Shown here in pieces: positions 6,699 to 16,346 of a DNA stretch of 42,860 nt (position 1 is its first letter; each line of letters opens with the position of its first letter). The notes beneath the pieces are model-generated. The model was given only the letters and a program-made list of their open reading frames with translations. It did no database searches and had not been told where the DNA came from. The stretch is from NCBI GenBank assembly GCA_018664075.1, contig JABJOY010000061.1, positions 1-42,860 of the forward strand, given 5' to 3'. Both the position numbers and the translations under genes were made by a program. Source of the DNA: Porticoccaceae bacterium. Lineage in GTDB: Bacteria; Pseudomonadota; Gammaproteobacteria; Pseudomonadales; Porticoccaceae.

Positions 6699-7106
6699 TT
6701 ATTCGTCTGTGGAGAGTGAGATATCGTAAACGCCAGCTTCGCGAGCCTGGTCAGATATCTGAGCAAAAAGTTCGGTTTTCGACTTGGGATGTGCGCTGAT
6801 AACCACTTTGGCTTCTGGTTTCTCAGCATGCATTCTTTCGACATTAGCTCGCACTGAGCGAATGTCAATGCGACGGCCTTCAAGCATCAGTTCGTTGCTT
6901 TCAGAGATGCGGAAGACAATATTGGTGTTCTCGGAATCTGGTGGTGGCTGATCAGAGGTTGGTGGTCGGTTAACCCCAAGGCCTGATTCGTTAACAAAGG
7001 ATGCGGTTACAATAAAGAAGATCAGCATGATAAATACGACGTCCAGCATAGGTGTCATGTCGATCTGGGAGTCGTCTTCTTCTTTACGTCTTTTGCCTAG
7101 CGCCAT
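6699..7106 (-). CDS. exbD: ExbD/TolR family biopolymer transport protein
   Basis: Inner-membrane protein of 135 residues that, with an ExbB-type partner, uses the proton gradient to energise TonB. One N-terminal membrane helix (about 22-40) follows the signature DDSQIDMTPMLDVVFIMLIF; Asp22 is the conserved protonatable residue. The periplasmic domain follows, with AHPKSKTELFAQISDQAREAG near the end. The gene stands alone, with no exbB or tonB beside it, and converges with the sigma/receptor chimera 5 bases away. It is divergent from mutM. Length is normal. Confidence 0.93.
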   Translation of the reverse strand: MALGKRRKEEDDSQIDMTPMLDVVFIMLIFFIVTASFVNESGLGVNRPPTSDQPPPDSENTNIVFRISESNELMLEGRRIDIRSVRANVERMHAEKPEAKVVISAHPKSKTELFAQISDQAREAGVYDISLSTDE

Positions 7107-7289
7107 TTTCTATATTACCTTTCTAAAACCGCAAATTCTCTGAGTGGCGCATTCTACTGACTTTTTTAAAAAATGCTAGTAGAGGCCAAACCAGCACCCA
7201 ACCCGACATATGCTATTCTGACGTCTTAAAAGGCTCTGCACTACTAATGTTTGAGTCTATATCAAAAAATGTCGTTTTTAGGATAGCCA

Positions 7290-8096
7290 ATGCCGGAATT
7301 GCCAGAAGTAGAAACGACCCTTCGCGGTATTGAGCCTTGGATTGCCGATCAGATTATCACTCAGCTCAACGTGCGTCAGGGTTCTTTGCGTTGGCCCGTC
7401 ACCCCCGGGTTGGCCAAAATTGCTCAGGGGCAAAAAGTCTGCGCTCTGCGCAGGCGAGCCAAATATCTGATTATGCAGCTTGAGCGCGGCTCCATGCTTA
7501 TTCATTTGGGCATGAGCGGAAGTTTGCGTCTGGTAGAACCTGAAACCGAGTGGCGCAAACATGACCATATAGAGATGCAAATGAGCAATGGATCAGTGCT
7601 GCGCTACCACGATCCACGCCGCTTTGGCTGCTGGCTGTGGTCAGGGGCGGAACACAGTCAGCTGGCCCGGCTTGGCCCTGAACCATTGTCCGCAGATTTT
7701 GATGGCCACAGGCTTTACCAGCTATCTCGCAAACGCAAAATGGCTGTTAAACCTTTTATTATGGATAACAATACAGTGGTAGGTGTAGGCAATATCTATG
7801 CATCTGAAGCACTCTATCGCAGTGGTATAAGACCGGATCGTGCTGCGGGCAATATTGCCGAAAAGCGCTATATGGTATTGAGCGGTCATATAAAAGAGGT
7901 GTTAAAGGCTGCCATTGAGCAGGGCGGGACTACATTGCGGGATTTTGTCAACGGCAATGGTGAACCTGGGTATTTTCAGCAGACATTGGCGGTGTATGGT
8001 CGAGGAGGGCAACCCTGCAGGCACTGTGGAACATTATTGAAAGAAATCAAGCTTGGCCAGCGCAGCTCGGTTTTTTGTCCGAACTGCCAGCGATAG
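7290..8096 (+). CDS. mutM: Formamidopyrimidine-DNA glycosylase (Fpg)
   Basis: Base-excision repair enzyme (268 residues) that removes 8-oxoguanine and ring-opened purines and nicks the abasic site. The N-terminus MPELPEVETT supplies the catalytic Pro2 and Glu3; Lys58 is the conserved phosphate-contacting lysine. The helix-two-turn-helix segment includes NTVVGVGNIYASEALYRSGI, and a C-terminal zinc finger with four Cys (CRHCGTLL...CPNC) is intact. All key residues are present and the length is standard. It converges with coaD, 7 bases apart. Confidence 0.98.
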   Translation: MPELPEVETTLRGIEPWIADQIITQLNVRQGSLRWPVTPGLAKIAQGQKVCALRRRAKYLIMQLERGSMLIHLGMSGSLRLVEPETEWRKHDHIEMQMSNGSVLRYHDPRRFGCWLWSGAEHSQLARLGPEPLSADFDGHRLYQLSRKRKMAVKPFIMDNNTVVGVGNIYASEALYRSGIRPDRAAGNIAEKRYMVLSGHIKEVLKAAIEQGGTTLRDFVNGNGEPGYFQQTLAVYGRGGQPCRHCGTLLKEIKLGQRSSVFCPNCQR

Positions 8097-8103
8097 CGAC
8101 GCC

Positions 8104-8613
<510 letters not shown>

Positions 8614-8638
8614 TCAAGGGGTCAGCATAGTACTGAAA

Positions 8639-9235
8639 TTAAGCGCTCGGCTCAATCTGAGAATACAGTGCGTATTTTACGCCACCGGAAATTTTTTCTC
8701 GCAGTTGCCGCCAATTGGCTGGGCAGTCAAACTGGCTGTTTGAAGCAGGAAACTCGCAGTAAATGATGGCCCCTTCTGCCAGCCACTTATGGCGCTGCAA
8801 AAGTGCGCAGACAGAACTCTGATAGTCGCCATCAAAAGGTGGATCCACAAACACAATATCAAAGGCCTGCTGATTGGCGTTGTGCTGCAGATATTGCAGC
8901 GCATCAGCCTCGAGGATGGTCAGCTGGTCGGCACCCAGTTGTCGCTTGTTGTCCCGCAGCTGGCTGGCTGCAGCCCTGTGCAGTTCAAGAGCCGTGCAAC
9001 CGGCAGCGCCCCGAGATACAGCTTCAAAACCCAGAGCGCCAGAGCCGGCAAACAGGTCAAGACATTGGGCGCCGGGAACATAGGGCGCCAGCCAGTTAAA
9101 CAATGTTTCACGAATGCGATCGCCAGTGGGTCGCAATCCGGGGGCCGCCGCAAAACTAATTTGTCGGCTGCGCCACTGGCCGCCGATAACTCGCAGCTTT
9201 TGTATACCGTTGGCAGGATTTTTTTTGCTGGGCAA
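8639..9235 (-). CDS. rsmD: 16S rRNA (guanine-966-N2) methyltransferase
   Basis: Methylates G966 of 16S rRNA using S-adenosylmethionine. 198 residues. The start RVIGGQWRSRQI, TGDRIRETLFNWLAP, SAM-binding LDLFAGSGALGFEAVSRGA (about 59-77) and catalytic VDPPF (130-134) are diagnostic. Translation begins at a TTG at 9233-9235; a GGAG ribosome site 7 bases upstream supports this start. It is divergent from ftsY and upstream of coaD. Confidence 0.95.
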   Translation of the reverse strand: MPSKKNPANGIQKLRVIGGQWRSRQISFAAAPGLRPTGDRIRETLFNWLAPYVPGAQCLDLFAGSGALGFEAVSRGAAGCTALELHRAAASQLRDNKRQLGADQLTILEADALQYLQHNANQQAFDIVFVDPPFDGDYQSSVCALLQRHKWLAEGAIIYCEFPASNSQFDCPANWRQLREKISGGVKYALYSQIEPSA

Positions 9236-9327
9236 TTGAGTGCTCCGATGTTGCGAGTTTTACGCACTTTTTCTGGGGTAAGTGGTAGGATACACTAGAT
9301 TTTAATAACCGTAATATAAGAACCTCA

Positions 9328-10410
9328 ATGGATTCTCCAGCATCTGATAACTCAATAGCCAAAGCGAAAAAGAAATCATTTTTTGATCGCTTTAAGCGCG
9401 ACAGTTCGGCTACCGCCGACAACCCGGCTCCGGAGGCAGTGACCGCCATCGCCGAGGCGTCAGAACAGCCCGCCGAGCGTCCAGTGACTAAAGCCGGATT
9501 TATGCGGCGCATGCGCAATGCGCTGTCGCGCACAGGTGAGGGCATAGGCAGTATTTTTCTCGGCGGCAAAGCCATTGATGATGACTTGCTGGAAGAACTT
9601 GAAACCATGCTGTTGATGGCAGATGTTGGTATTGAGGTTACTGCCAATATACTGGCTGAGTTAACTGAGCGGCTAAACAGAAAAGCGCTTAAAGACAGCT
9701 CTGCACTGCAAGAGGCCCTGCAGGAAATACTGACCGCCAAGCTGCTGCCCTGTCAGTTACCACTGGAGATCTCCGGTTCCCAGCAGCCCTATGTAATTTT
9801 GGTGATCGGTGTAAATGGCGTAGGCAAGACCACCACCATTGGCAAAATTGCCAGCCGCTTACAGCAGCAGGGTAAGTCGGTGATGTTGGCGGCGGGGGAT
9901 ACTTTCCGCGCCGCTGCGGTGGAGCAATTGCAGGTCTGGGGTGAGCGCAATAATATTTCTGTGATCGCCCAGCACACAGGTGCAGACAGTGCTTCGGTTA
10001 TTTTTGATGGTATTCAGGCGGCGAAATCCCGTGGCGCTGATGTGATTATTGCTGACACTGCCGGCCGTCTGCACAACAAAAGCAATTTGATGACCGAGCT
10101 AGAAAAGGTCAAGCGAGTGGCTGGCAAGATTGATGAGACCGCCCCCCATGAGGTATTGCTGGTTCTGGATGCGGGCACAGGTCAAAATGCAGTGGCCCAG
10201 ATGGCAGAGTTCACCCAGGCTATTGGGGTGACAGGCATTGCCCTGACTAAATTAGATGGTACCGCAAAAGGCGGTATTATTTTTGCACTGGCAGACAAGT
10301 TTTCTGTGCCGATTCGCTTTATTGGCGTGGGAGAGGCCCAGGAAGATCTACAGCCCTTTGTTGCCAGTGACTTTGTTGAGGCCCTGTTGACCACAGGGCT
10401 CCGTGAGTAA
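9328..10410 (+). CDS. ftsY: Signal recognition particle receptor
   Basis: GTPase that docks SRP-bound ribosomes at the membrane for co-translational insertion of membrane proteins. 360 residues: a short charged/Ala-rich A domain (1-55), the N domain helical bundle (about 60-145) and the G domain with P-loop GVNGVGKT (161-168), [19 protein letters not shown] and the final [12 protein letters not shown]. Everything needed for GTP binding is present. First gene of ftsY-ftsE-ftsX; ftsE begins 5 bases after its stop. Confidence 0.98.
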   Translation: MDSPASDNSIAKAKKKSFFDRFKRDSSATADNPAPEAVTAIAEASEQPAERPVTKAGFMRRMRNALSRTGEGIGSIFLGGKAIDDDLLEELETMLLMADVGIEVTANILAELTERLNRKALKDSSALQEALQEILTAKLLPCQLPLEISGSQQPYVILVIGVNGVGKTTTIGKIASRLQQQGKSVMLAAGDTFRAAAVEQLQVWGERNNISVIAQHTGADSASVIFDGIQAAKSRGADVIIADTAGRLHNKSNLMTELEKVKRVAGKIDETAPHEVLLVLDAGTGQNAVAQMAEFTQAIGVTGIALTKLDGTAKGGIIFALADKFSVPIRFIGVGEAQEDLQPFVASDFVEALLTTGLRE

Positions 10411-10415
10411 GCAAT

Positions 10416-11093
10416 ATGATTTGTTTCGATAATCTAAGCAAGCGCTATCCGGGTGGTTTTGAAGCACTTAAAAATGTCAGCTTTGAGATGGCCGCTGGAG
10501 AAATGGCTTTTTTGACCGGCCATTCTGGTGCGGGCAAAAGTACATTGCTGAAAATGCTCATGCTGATGGAGCGGCCCACATCGGGCAACCTGCTGATCAA
10601 TGGCAAAAACCTCAATCGCTTACCCAATTCACAAATTCCTATCTACCGCCGCCAGGTTGGCGTGGTATTCCAGAATCACCAGCTGCTGTTGGACCGCACT
10701 GTATTCGACAATGTTGCGCTGCCTCTGCAGGTGTCCGGCTATCCAGCGAATGAAATTGGCCGCCGAGTGCGCGCTGCACTGGACGGTGTTGGTCTACTCG
10801 ACAAAGAGCAGCAGAAACCTGTTGCCCTGTCGGGCGGTGAGCAGCAGCGAGTTGGCATCGCTCGCGCCGTGGTGCACAAGCCGCGGATTCTTTTGGCCGA
10901 TGAACCAACGGGAAATCTCGACCCCGAACTGTCCAGCGAAATTATGGCGCTGTTCCGACGATTTCAAAATGTTGGGGTCACCGTATTGATCGCCACCCAT
11001 GATGTTAATTTAATCGATCGTATGCAGCTGCGGATTATGCGTCTTGAAGGCGGCACTATGATTGATGATGGAGCTGATTATGGCCGCTACTGA
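10416..11093 (+). CDS. ftsE: Cell division ABC transporter ATP-binding protein
   Basis: ATPase of the FtsEX complex at the division septum, which controls periplasmic murein hydrolase activity through FtsX rather than moving a known substrate. 225 residues: Walker A GHSGAGKS (35-42), Q-loop region [22 protein letters not shown], signature LSGGEQQR, Walker [13 protein letters not shown] and the His switch ATHD. The gene is 5 bases downstream of ftsY and overlaps ftsX by 14 bases. Confidence 0.98.
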   Translation: MICFDNLSKRYPGGFEALKNVSFEMAAGEMAFLTGHSGAGKSTLLKMLMLMERPTSGNLLINGKNLNRLPNSQIPIYRRQVGVVFQNHQLLLDRTVFDNVALPLQVSGYPANEIGRRVRAALDGVGLLDKEQQKPVALSGGEQQRVGIARAVVHKPRILLADEPTGNLDPELSSEIMALFRRFQNVGVTVLIATHDVNLIDRMQLRIMRLEGGTMIDDGADYGRY

Positions 11094-12072
11094 TCGCCCT
11101 CGCGAAGCGGCCCAGCGCGGCGCTAGCGGGCAGAAAATAAAGTTTGCGGATCGCTGGCGTGGCTACAAATCACACCATCGGGATACCATTCGTATCAGTC
11201 TGCTGAAGATGATGCGAGAACCGGTGCAAACGTTGATGACCGTTGCGGTTATTGCCATTGCACTAGCACTGCCCACTGCCCTCTATCTCACCGTGGAAAA
11301 TATCCAGCGACTGGGCAGCAATTTTGAATCATCTGCACAGATCACCGTTTATGTGCAGAATGGGGCCAAGCCGGAGGCCATTAAAAAGCTGCAGGACAAG
11401 CTGGAGAACTTGCCCGCCGTGGATTCTGTCAGCTATATTTCCGCTGAGCAGGCATTGCTGGAGTTCAAGGCATTGTCCGGGTTTGGCTCGGCGCTGCGCT
11501 ACCTTGAGGACAATCCGCTGCCAGCGGTATTTCTGGTGCAGCCAATAGTGTCGGAGCCTATCGATCTGGCGCAAACCAACAGCTTAATCGCATCGATCGC
11601 GGATCTGCCCGGCGTTGAGGATGTACAGATTGATATGCAGTGGTTGCAGCGTCTGCACAGTCTTACTGAAGTTGGGCACAAAGTGGTGCTGGCACTGGGA
11701 GCAACTCTGGGTCTGGGAGTGCTGCTGGTAATAGGTAATACAATCCGGCTGGCCATCCAAAGCCGCCGCGATGAAATTATTGTGGTGAAACTTGTCGGCG
11801 GCACCAATGCCTATGTGCGTCGGCCGTTTCTTTACAACGGCGTGTTACTGGGTCTTTTCGGTGCACTTGCCGCATCAATTATGCTCTACCTCAGTGTGGT
11901 CTGGATCAGCAGTTCGATTGCGGATTTAGCCGATCTGTATCAGAGCCAGTATCGCCTAGCAGGACTGGGGTTTTTGCGTTTCCTGATGCTGATGTGCCTG
12001 GGTGGCCTGTTTGGTTTGGCCGGTGCCTGGATGGCCGTAAGCAAGCACTTGAAGGATATAGAACCAAAATAG
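11080..12072 (+). CDS. ftsX: Cell division ABC transporter permease
   Basis: Membrane partner of FtsE, 330 residues with the family pattern of a cytoplasmic N-terminus, one helix (about 50-70), a large periplasmic loop (about 75-200, containing SAQITVYVQNGAKPEAI) and three C-terminal helices. The ATG at 11080 was chosen because GGAG lies 8 bases upstream and it overlaps ftsE by only 14 bases; a TTG at 11062 is in frame. The end AWMAVSKHLKDIEPK is typical. It is followed by the rpoH promoter region. Confidence 0.96.
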   Translation: MAATDRPREAAQRGASGQKIKFADRWRGYKSHHRDTIRISLLKMMREPVQTLMTVAVIAIALALPTALYLTVENIQRLGSNFESSAQITVYVQNGAKPEAIKKLQDKLENLPAVDSVSYISAEQALLEFKALSGFGSALRYLEDNPLPAVFLVQPIVSEPIDLAQTNSLIASIADLPGVEDVQIDMQWLQRLHSLTEVGHKVVLALGATLGLGVLLVIGNTIRLAIQSRRDEIIVVKLVGGTNAYVRRPFLYNGVLLGLFGALAASIMLYLSVVWISSSIADLADLYQSQYRLAGLGFLRFLMLMCLGGLFGLAGAWMAVSKHLKDIEPK

Positions 12073-12114
12073 GATTTTGCCAGTATAAATACCGTTAAAA
12101 CCCCCGAATTTATT

Positions 12115-12141
12115 GAACTTTTAGGGGCTAGGAACCACTAA
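12115..12141 (+). promoter_or_regulatory. Putative sigma-E (RpoE/AlgU) promoter of rpoH
   Basis: GAACTT at 12115-12120 is a perfect -35 element for extracytoplasmic stress sigma factors; 16 bases later ACTAA is a partial match to the -10 (TCTGA-like). The -35 and spacing resemble the P3 promoter of E. coli rpoH as I recall it. The predicted start is near 12148, about 40 bases before the rpoH ATG. Confidence 0.45.
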
Positions 12142-12186
12142 ACTTTTAATGTTAAAATTGTCAACCAACTTTCGAAAGAGACAGTA

Positions 12187-13041
12187 ATGAACAAAGCCCT
12201 TCAAACAATGGAGTGGATGACCCCAGGCGCTAACCTGAATGCCTACATTCAGGGCACGGCGACTGTGCCGATTCTCACCATCGAAGAAGAGAGATCACTG
12301 GGCGAGGCACTGTATTACGAAGAAGATCTCGATGCAGCACGCCGCCTGGTTATGTCTCATCTGCGGTTTGTTGTGCATATTGCTCGTTCTTACAGTGGTT
12401 ATGGCCTGCCATTGGCTGATCTTATTCAAGAGGGAAACGTGGGTCTGATGAAGGCCGTGCGTCGATTTAATCCAGAAAAAGGGGTGCGGGTTGTATCCTT
12501 TGCGGTGCACTGGATCAAAGCAGAGATTCACGAATTTATTCTGCGCAACTGGCGCATTGTGAAAATTGCTACTACCAAATCCCAGCGTAAGTTGTTTTTT
12601 AATCTGCGTAGCGCCAAGAAGCAATTGCAATGGCTGACAGCAGATGAAGCTAAAGCGGTGGCTGATGATCTGGGTGTCGAAATCAAAGATGTCATGGAGA
12701 TGGAGATGCGCCTCACGGCTCGGGACTCCGCCTTTGATGCTCCTGCAGATGAAGATGATGATAACGCCTCCTATGCACCTGTGTTCTTCCTTGAGGACAA
12801 AGGGGCTGACCCAGCCCAGCTGGCTGAGAACGACGATTATGAGGGCGACAACAATCTGCGGTTGGCCGAAGCGGTTAAAACACTGGATGAACGCAGCCAG
12901 AGCATTCTGCAGCGCCGGTGGCTGGACGATAAAAAAGCCACATTGCACCAGTTAGCTGATGAATATGGTGTTTCTGCCGAGCGTATTCGCCAGCTGGAAA
13001 AAAATGCCATGAAGAAAGTACGTGTGGCCATGGAAGCCTGA
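12187..13041 (+). CDS. rpoH: Heat-shock sigma factor sigma-32
   Basis: Alternative sigma factor that directs RNA polymerase to chaperone and protease genes. 284 residues: region 2 (about 50-120) with [39 protein letters not shown] and [18 protein letters not shown]; the RpoH-specific box QRKLFFNLR at 133-141, a site of chaperone/FtsH-type control in E. coli; and region 4 with [19 protein letters not shown]. The box separates it from RpoD or RpoS. It follows ftsX by 114 bases, the usual ftsYEX-rpoH order. Confidence 0.98.
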   Translation: MNKALQTMEWMTPGANLNAYIQGTATVPILTIEEERSLGEALYYEEDLDAARRLVMSHLRFVVHIARSYSGYGLPLADLIQEGNVGLMKAVRRFNPEKGVRVVSFAVHWIKAEIHEFILRNWRIVKIATTKSQRKLFFNLRSAKKQLQWLTADEAKAVADDLGVEIKDVMEMEMRLTARDSAFDAPADEDDDNASYAPVFFLEDKGADPAQLAENDDYEGDNNLRLAEAVKTLDERSQSILQRRWLDDKKATLHQLADEYGVSAERIRQLEKNAMKKVRVAMEA

Positions 13042-13058
13042 CCAACAAAAAAATTGCC

Positions 13059-13108
13059 AAGCCGCACTGGATCGGAATCTTTTCACTCTTTCCTCTGCGG
13101 CTTTTTTA
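13059..13108 (+). terminator. Rho-independent terminator of rpoH
   Basis: AAGCCGCA (13059-13066) pairs with TGCGGCTT (13096-13103), followed by TTTTTA. The 8-bp stem is GC-rich, but the loop is long (29 bases). It lies directly after the rpoH stop. Confidence 0.6.
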
Positions 13109-13129
13109 TTGCTCGTGAATTAAGGTGCT

Positions 13130-13507
13130 ATGAATAAAATATCCTGGATCAAAATCATTGCCATCAGCGGCATGCTCTGTGTCGCACTGGGCGCTTTTGC
13201 CGCCCATGGCCTTGAACAGAGCCTGTCAGCCAAGGCCCTGTCCACGATGCGCACTGCCGTTCTCTATCAGTTTTTACACACATTATTGTTACTGGGCATA
13301 GTGGCACTGCCGGATAAGCTGCTAAACCAAAAATTACAAAACCGCGCGGCACAGTTGTTACTGGCTGGTATTGTGTTGTTCTCTGGATCTCTCTACCTGC
13401 TGGTCTTCACCGGCTTTAGTGCTCTGGGAATGATTACTCCTATCGGTGGCTTAGCCCTGATAGCTGGCTGGTTATTATTATTTAGTGCCGCGAAAAGACC
13501 TCAATAA
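13130..13507 (+). CDS. DUF423 membrane protein (YgdD-like)
   Basis: Small inner-membrane protein of 125 residues with about four helices. The N-terminal helix is followed by GAFAAHGLEQSLSAKAL, the DUF423 signature (GAFGAHGL), and there is a late GMITPIGGLALIAGW segment. The family is widespread and its role is unknown. Its stop codon is directly followed by the trmB ATG, so the two are probably translated from one mRNA. Confidence 0.88.
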   Translation: MNKISWIKIIAISGMLCVALGAFAAHGLEQSLSAKALSTMRTAVLYQFLHTLLLLGIVALPDKLLNQKLQNRAAQLLLAGIVLFSGSLYLLVFTGFSALGMITPIGGLALIAGWLLLFSAAKRPQ

Positions 13508-14203
13508 ATGGATATAAGACCAGAATATCGCAAAAAATCGATTCGCAGCTATGTGGTGCGCGCCGGTCGAATGACTGACGCCCAGCGCAATGCATTTGAT
13601 ACAGGTTGGTCGCAATATGGTTTAAAGCTGGCCGATGGTGCCATAGACCCAGATGTAGTGTTTGGCCGCAGTGGCAGCAAAGTTCTGGAAATTGGTTTTG
13701 GCATGGGCGACTCATTACTGCAAATGGCGGCAGCGGATCCCGAGACAGATTTTATAGGTATTGAGGTTCACCCCCCTGGTGTTGGTACTTTGATTAATGG
13801 GGCTCAGGCTCAGAGCATTGAAAATTTGCGGGTCTATCTGGCGGATGCTAACGATGTGCTGGATGAATGTTTCGCCCCCCAGAGCATTGATCGCTTGCAG
13901 CTTTATTTCCCAGACCCCTGGCACAAGAAAAAACATAACAAGCGGCGTATTGTTCAGCCACAATTTGTACAGCAGGTGCGAGAGAAGCTGCGCCCTGGTG
14001 GAATTCTGCATATGGCCACCGACTGGGAGCCCTATGCTGAGCAGATGCTCGAGACATTGGATGAGGCCGAGGGTTTTATAAATACTGCGGGGCCGGGACA
14101 TTACGCTCCAAGACCTGACTATCGCCCCATAACCAAGTTTGAGAAGCGTGGCGAGCGTCTGGGCCACGGAGTATGGGACCTTATCTATCAAAAAACTGAT
14201 TAA
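13508..14203 (+). CDS. trmB: tRNA (guanine-46-N7)-methyltransferase
   Basis: Uses S-adenosylmethionine to form m7G46 in the tRNA variable loop. 231 residues: [15 protein letters not shown] near the start, SAM site [28 protein letters not shown], and the catalytic/tRNA-binding [14 protein letters not shown] (about 136-149), all typical. The C-terminal [19 protein letters not shown] is the family ending. It follows the DUF423 gene with no gap. Confidence 0.97.
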   Translation: MDIRPEYRKKSIRSYVVRAGRMTDAQRNAFDTGWSQYGLKLADGAIDPDVVFGRSGSKVLEIGFGMGDSLLQMAAADPETDFIGIEVHPPGVGTLINGAQAQSIENLRVYLADANDVLDECFAPQSIDRLQLYFPDPWHKKKHNKRRIVQPQFVQQVREKLRPGGILHMATDWEPYAEQMLETLDEAEGFINTAGPGHYAPRPDYRPITKFEKRGERLGHGVWDLIYQKTD

Positions 14204-14266
14204 CCAGATGCTATAATCACCTACAATAAAAACCTACACCATAAATCGTGAATAACGGGATTAACC

Positions 14267-14995
14267 ATGAAATTTTTTAGACTTCTTTCATTGACCGCGC
14301 TACTGGCTTTGGCTGGCTGTGATCAACTAAATAACCAGCCTCAGGAGGCAGATTTGCAAACTCAAGACCAAAAAATTAGTTACTTATTGGGGATGGATAA
14401 TGGCAAGAACATCCAGTCTATCGGCATGGAAATTGATACCGCTGCATTCCAGCAAGGCTTTCAGGATGGTCTGACTGATGCCGAGCCACAGTTATCGGAA
14501 GAGCAGATTGCCGAGGCAATCAAAGCCTTTGAAACCCAGATGACCGCAAAGCGTGATGAGATGCAGCAGGCTCAAGAGCAAGAAGCATCAGTGCAGGCTG
14601 AGAGCAATCTGGTCGCTGGTACAGCATTCCTCGCAGAAAATGGCGCCAAAGACGATGTGGTTACCACTGCTTCTGGCTTGCAATATAAAGTACTGGTAGA
14701 AGGTGCTGGTGCAATACCAACTGCAGAGAGCACGGTTGAAGTACATTATGCCGGGCGCCTGCTAGACAACACTGAGTTTGATAGCTCAGTCAAACGCGGT
14801 TTTCCAGCGCAGTTTGGGGTTACTCAGGTCATTGCAGGCTGGACTGAAGCATTGCAGTTGATGCCCGAGGGTTCAAAATGGGAACTCTATATTCCTGCAG
14901 ACCTAGCTTATGGCCCCGGTGGAACAGGACCAATTGGGCCCAACGCTACATTGATCTTTGAAGTTGAGCTGCTGCAGGCTAATGTAGAGTCTTAA
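14267..14995 (+). CDS. FKBP-type peptidyl-prolyl isomerase lipoprotein (FkpA/Mip-like)
   Basis: Periplasmic or outer-membrane-anchored proline isomerase assisting envelope protein folding. 242 residues: lipoprotein signal with lipobox LALAGC, acylated at Cys18; helical FKBP N-terminal dimerisation domain (about 30-115), with ISYLLGMDNGKNIQSIGMEID; and an FKBP catalytic domain (about 130-240), with VEVHYAGRLLDNTEFDSS, QVIAGWTEALQLMPEGSKW and IPADLAYGPGG. Whether it is the orthologue of FkpA, FklB or Mip is unclear. It is single-gene, ending in a strong terminator. Confidence 0.93.
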   Translation: MKFFRLLSLTALLALAGCDQLNNQPQEADLQTQDQKISYLLGMDNGKNIQSIGMEIDTAAFQQGFQDGLTDAEPQLSEEQIAEAIKAFETQMTAKRDEMQQAQEQEASVQAESNLVAGTAFLAENGAKDDVVTTASGLQYKVLVEGAGAIPTAESTVEVHYAGRLLDNTEFDSSVKRGFPAQFGVTQVIAGWTEALQLMPEGSKWELYIPADLAYGPGGTGPIGPNATLIFEVELLQANVES

Positions 14996-15017
14996 AGTTG
15001 AAGCCTAAAAGATGTAT

Positions 15018-15047
15018 AAAAAAGCCCCGATTAATCGGGGCTTTTTT
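15018..15047. terminator. Bidirectional Rho-independent terminator
   Basis: A near-perfect palindrome centred on GATTAATC, with AAAAAAGCCCC on one side and GGGGCTTTTTT on the other. A T-run follows the stem on both strands, so it can end both the FKBP gene (plus) and algQ (minus), whose stop is about 25 bases away. Confidence 0.92.
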
Positions 15048-15071
15048 GTATCTGAACTTTAGCCTGGAAAT

Positions 15072-15563
15072 TTAGACTGAATCAGCCTGAGACTCCTGCA
15101 GTAATGCCGGCACATGGGCATTGTGTAAAACCTCAATCATTTTGTCTTCAGACTCAAAGCGCTGGGCCAGAAACTCACCAATACTCGACAGGTCAACAGC
15201 CAGTGACTCCAGGTCATCTGTCTCAAGATACTTGTCATTAAAATCAAGAATAGCTTCAGTTGACGGCTGAATAGCCTCAACTATTTGCGCACCCTGCTTG
15301 AGCCCTTCAGTGTCACTGAAAGCCTTGCCTTCGCTGGCAAGTTGCTCAAAAACTTCGAAGTGGCCGACCGAAACATAGTCCACCATCAGTTCGCAGAAAT
15401 TTTGTAATTTGCTGCCATGGCTCGCGTTGGCACCATCAAAATCCTGAATTTCACTCAATTCGCAATACTTAACCAGTAACTCACGACGCTCTTCCAACCA
15501 GCGGTCAATGACTTCACTGACTCCGCCCCAATACTGCTGTAATGTTTTGCAATCTTCTAACAT
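15072..15563 (-). CDS. algQ: Anti-sigma-70 regulator, Rsd/AlgQ family
   Basis: Binds the housekeeping sigma factor and shifts RNA polymerase toward alternative sigmas; in Pseudomonas the homologue AlgQ affects alginate and siderophore genes. 163 residues, all-helical. MLEDCKTLQQYWGGVSEVID, RWLEERRELLVKYCEL, FCELMVDYVSVGHFEVFEQL and RFESEDKMIEVLHNAH line up with Rsd/AlgQ signatures. It is slightly longer than E. coli Rsd. It lies near dsbB, as in Pseudomonas, here separated from it by lrgAB. Confidence 0.9.
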   Translation of the reverse strand: MLEDCKTLQQYWGGVSEVIDRWLEERRELLVKYCELSEIQDFDGANASHGSKLQNFCELMVDYVSVGHFEVFEQLASEGKAFSDTEGLKQGAQIVEAIQPSTEAILDFNDKYLETDDLESLAVDLSSIGEFLAQRFESEDKMIEVLHNAHVPALLQESQADSV

Positions 15564-15629
15564 AACATCCTCTGTGGTTCACTCCCTTGGAAATCACAGT
15601 TTACCTGTTTTTTGCTGGATATTAACTAG

Positions 15630-16346
15630 TCAGTGAATAAAAAATGGCAACACCAGAGGCAGAAAAATTGCCGTCCAAATACCATTAAGGCCCATGCCCA
15701 ATGTAGCAAATGCCCCGCAGCGGCTGCTCTGTTCAAAGGCCTTGGCTGTGCCTATAGCATGAGCAGAGATACCCAGTATCAACCCCTGCCAGCGTTCATC
15801 CCTGACGGCAAAAGAATGAAAAATTTTGTTGGCCACTAAAATCCCAACAATACCTGTCAATAACACCACCATCACCACCAATGTTACCAGCCCGCCGATC
15901 TGCTCGGTGATACCCACAGCAATGGGCGTGGTCACAGACTTAGCCGCCAGTGACAGCACCACCAGCGGATCCACGGCAAAAAGACTGGCCATGGCAAGGG
16001 CAAAAACAGTGGCAAAAAAGCCTCCGACCAGCACAGTAGTTGTGACTGTGATCATAAGCGGCGGCAATTGCCGCATCTGCCGGGCCAGAGGAACCGCCAG
16101 TGCAACCGTGGTTGGACCCAGCAGCCAATTTAAAATGCCATTCCCGGCATAGTAGATCGCAAAATCCATATTGATAAAATAAAGCAACCCGGCCACAAGA
16201 GGTGTACCCACTAATAACGGGTGCAACAGGGCATTGCCGCCACTGCGTCTATATACCCATAAACCAGTGGCAAAGCCGATTACTGACAAGGCAATCACCC
16301 ATGAGCTGGTGCTGATTTGCTGCCAGACGTCAATTAACCAGTCCAT
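15630..16346 (-). CDS. lrgB: LrgB/CidB family membrane protein
   Basis: Partner of LrgA in the CidAB/LrgAB holin-antiholin-like family, tied to murein hydrolase control or to small-metabolite transport (glycolate/pyruvate) in different species. 238 residues with about seven helices; LAAKSVTTPIAVGITEQIGG is the family hallmark, followed by SAHAIGTAKAFEQS. Length is normal (E. coli YohK 231). Start and stop show tight coupling: its ATG region abuts the lrgA stop at 16346. Confidence 0.94.
   Translation of the reverse strand: MDWLIDVWQQISTSSWVIALSVIGFATGLWVYRRSGGNALLHPLLVGTPLVAGLLYFINMDFAIYYAGNGILNWLLGPTTVALAVPLARQMRQLPPLMITVTTTVLVGGFFATVFALAMASLFAVDPLVVLSLAAKSVTTPIAVGITEQIGGLVTLVVMVVLLTGIVGILVANKIFHSFAVRDERWQGLILGISAHAIGTAKAFEQSSRCGAFATLGMGLNGIWTAIFLPLVLPFFIH

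Noticed and set aside
12295-12948. 217-codon open frame on the minus strand opposite rpoH
   Set aside because: Antisense shadow of rpoH; composition rich in Cys, His and Gln and no family resemblance.
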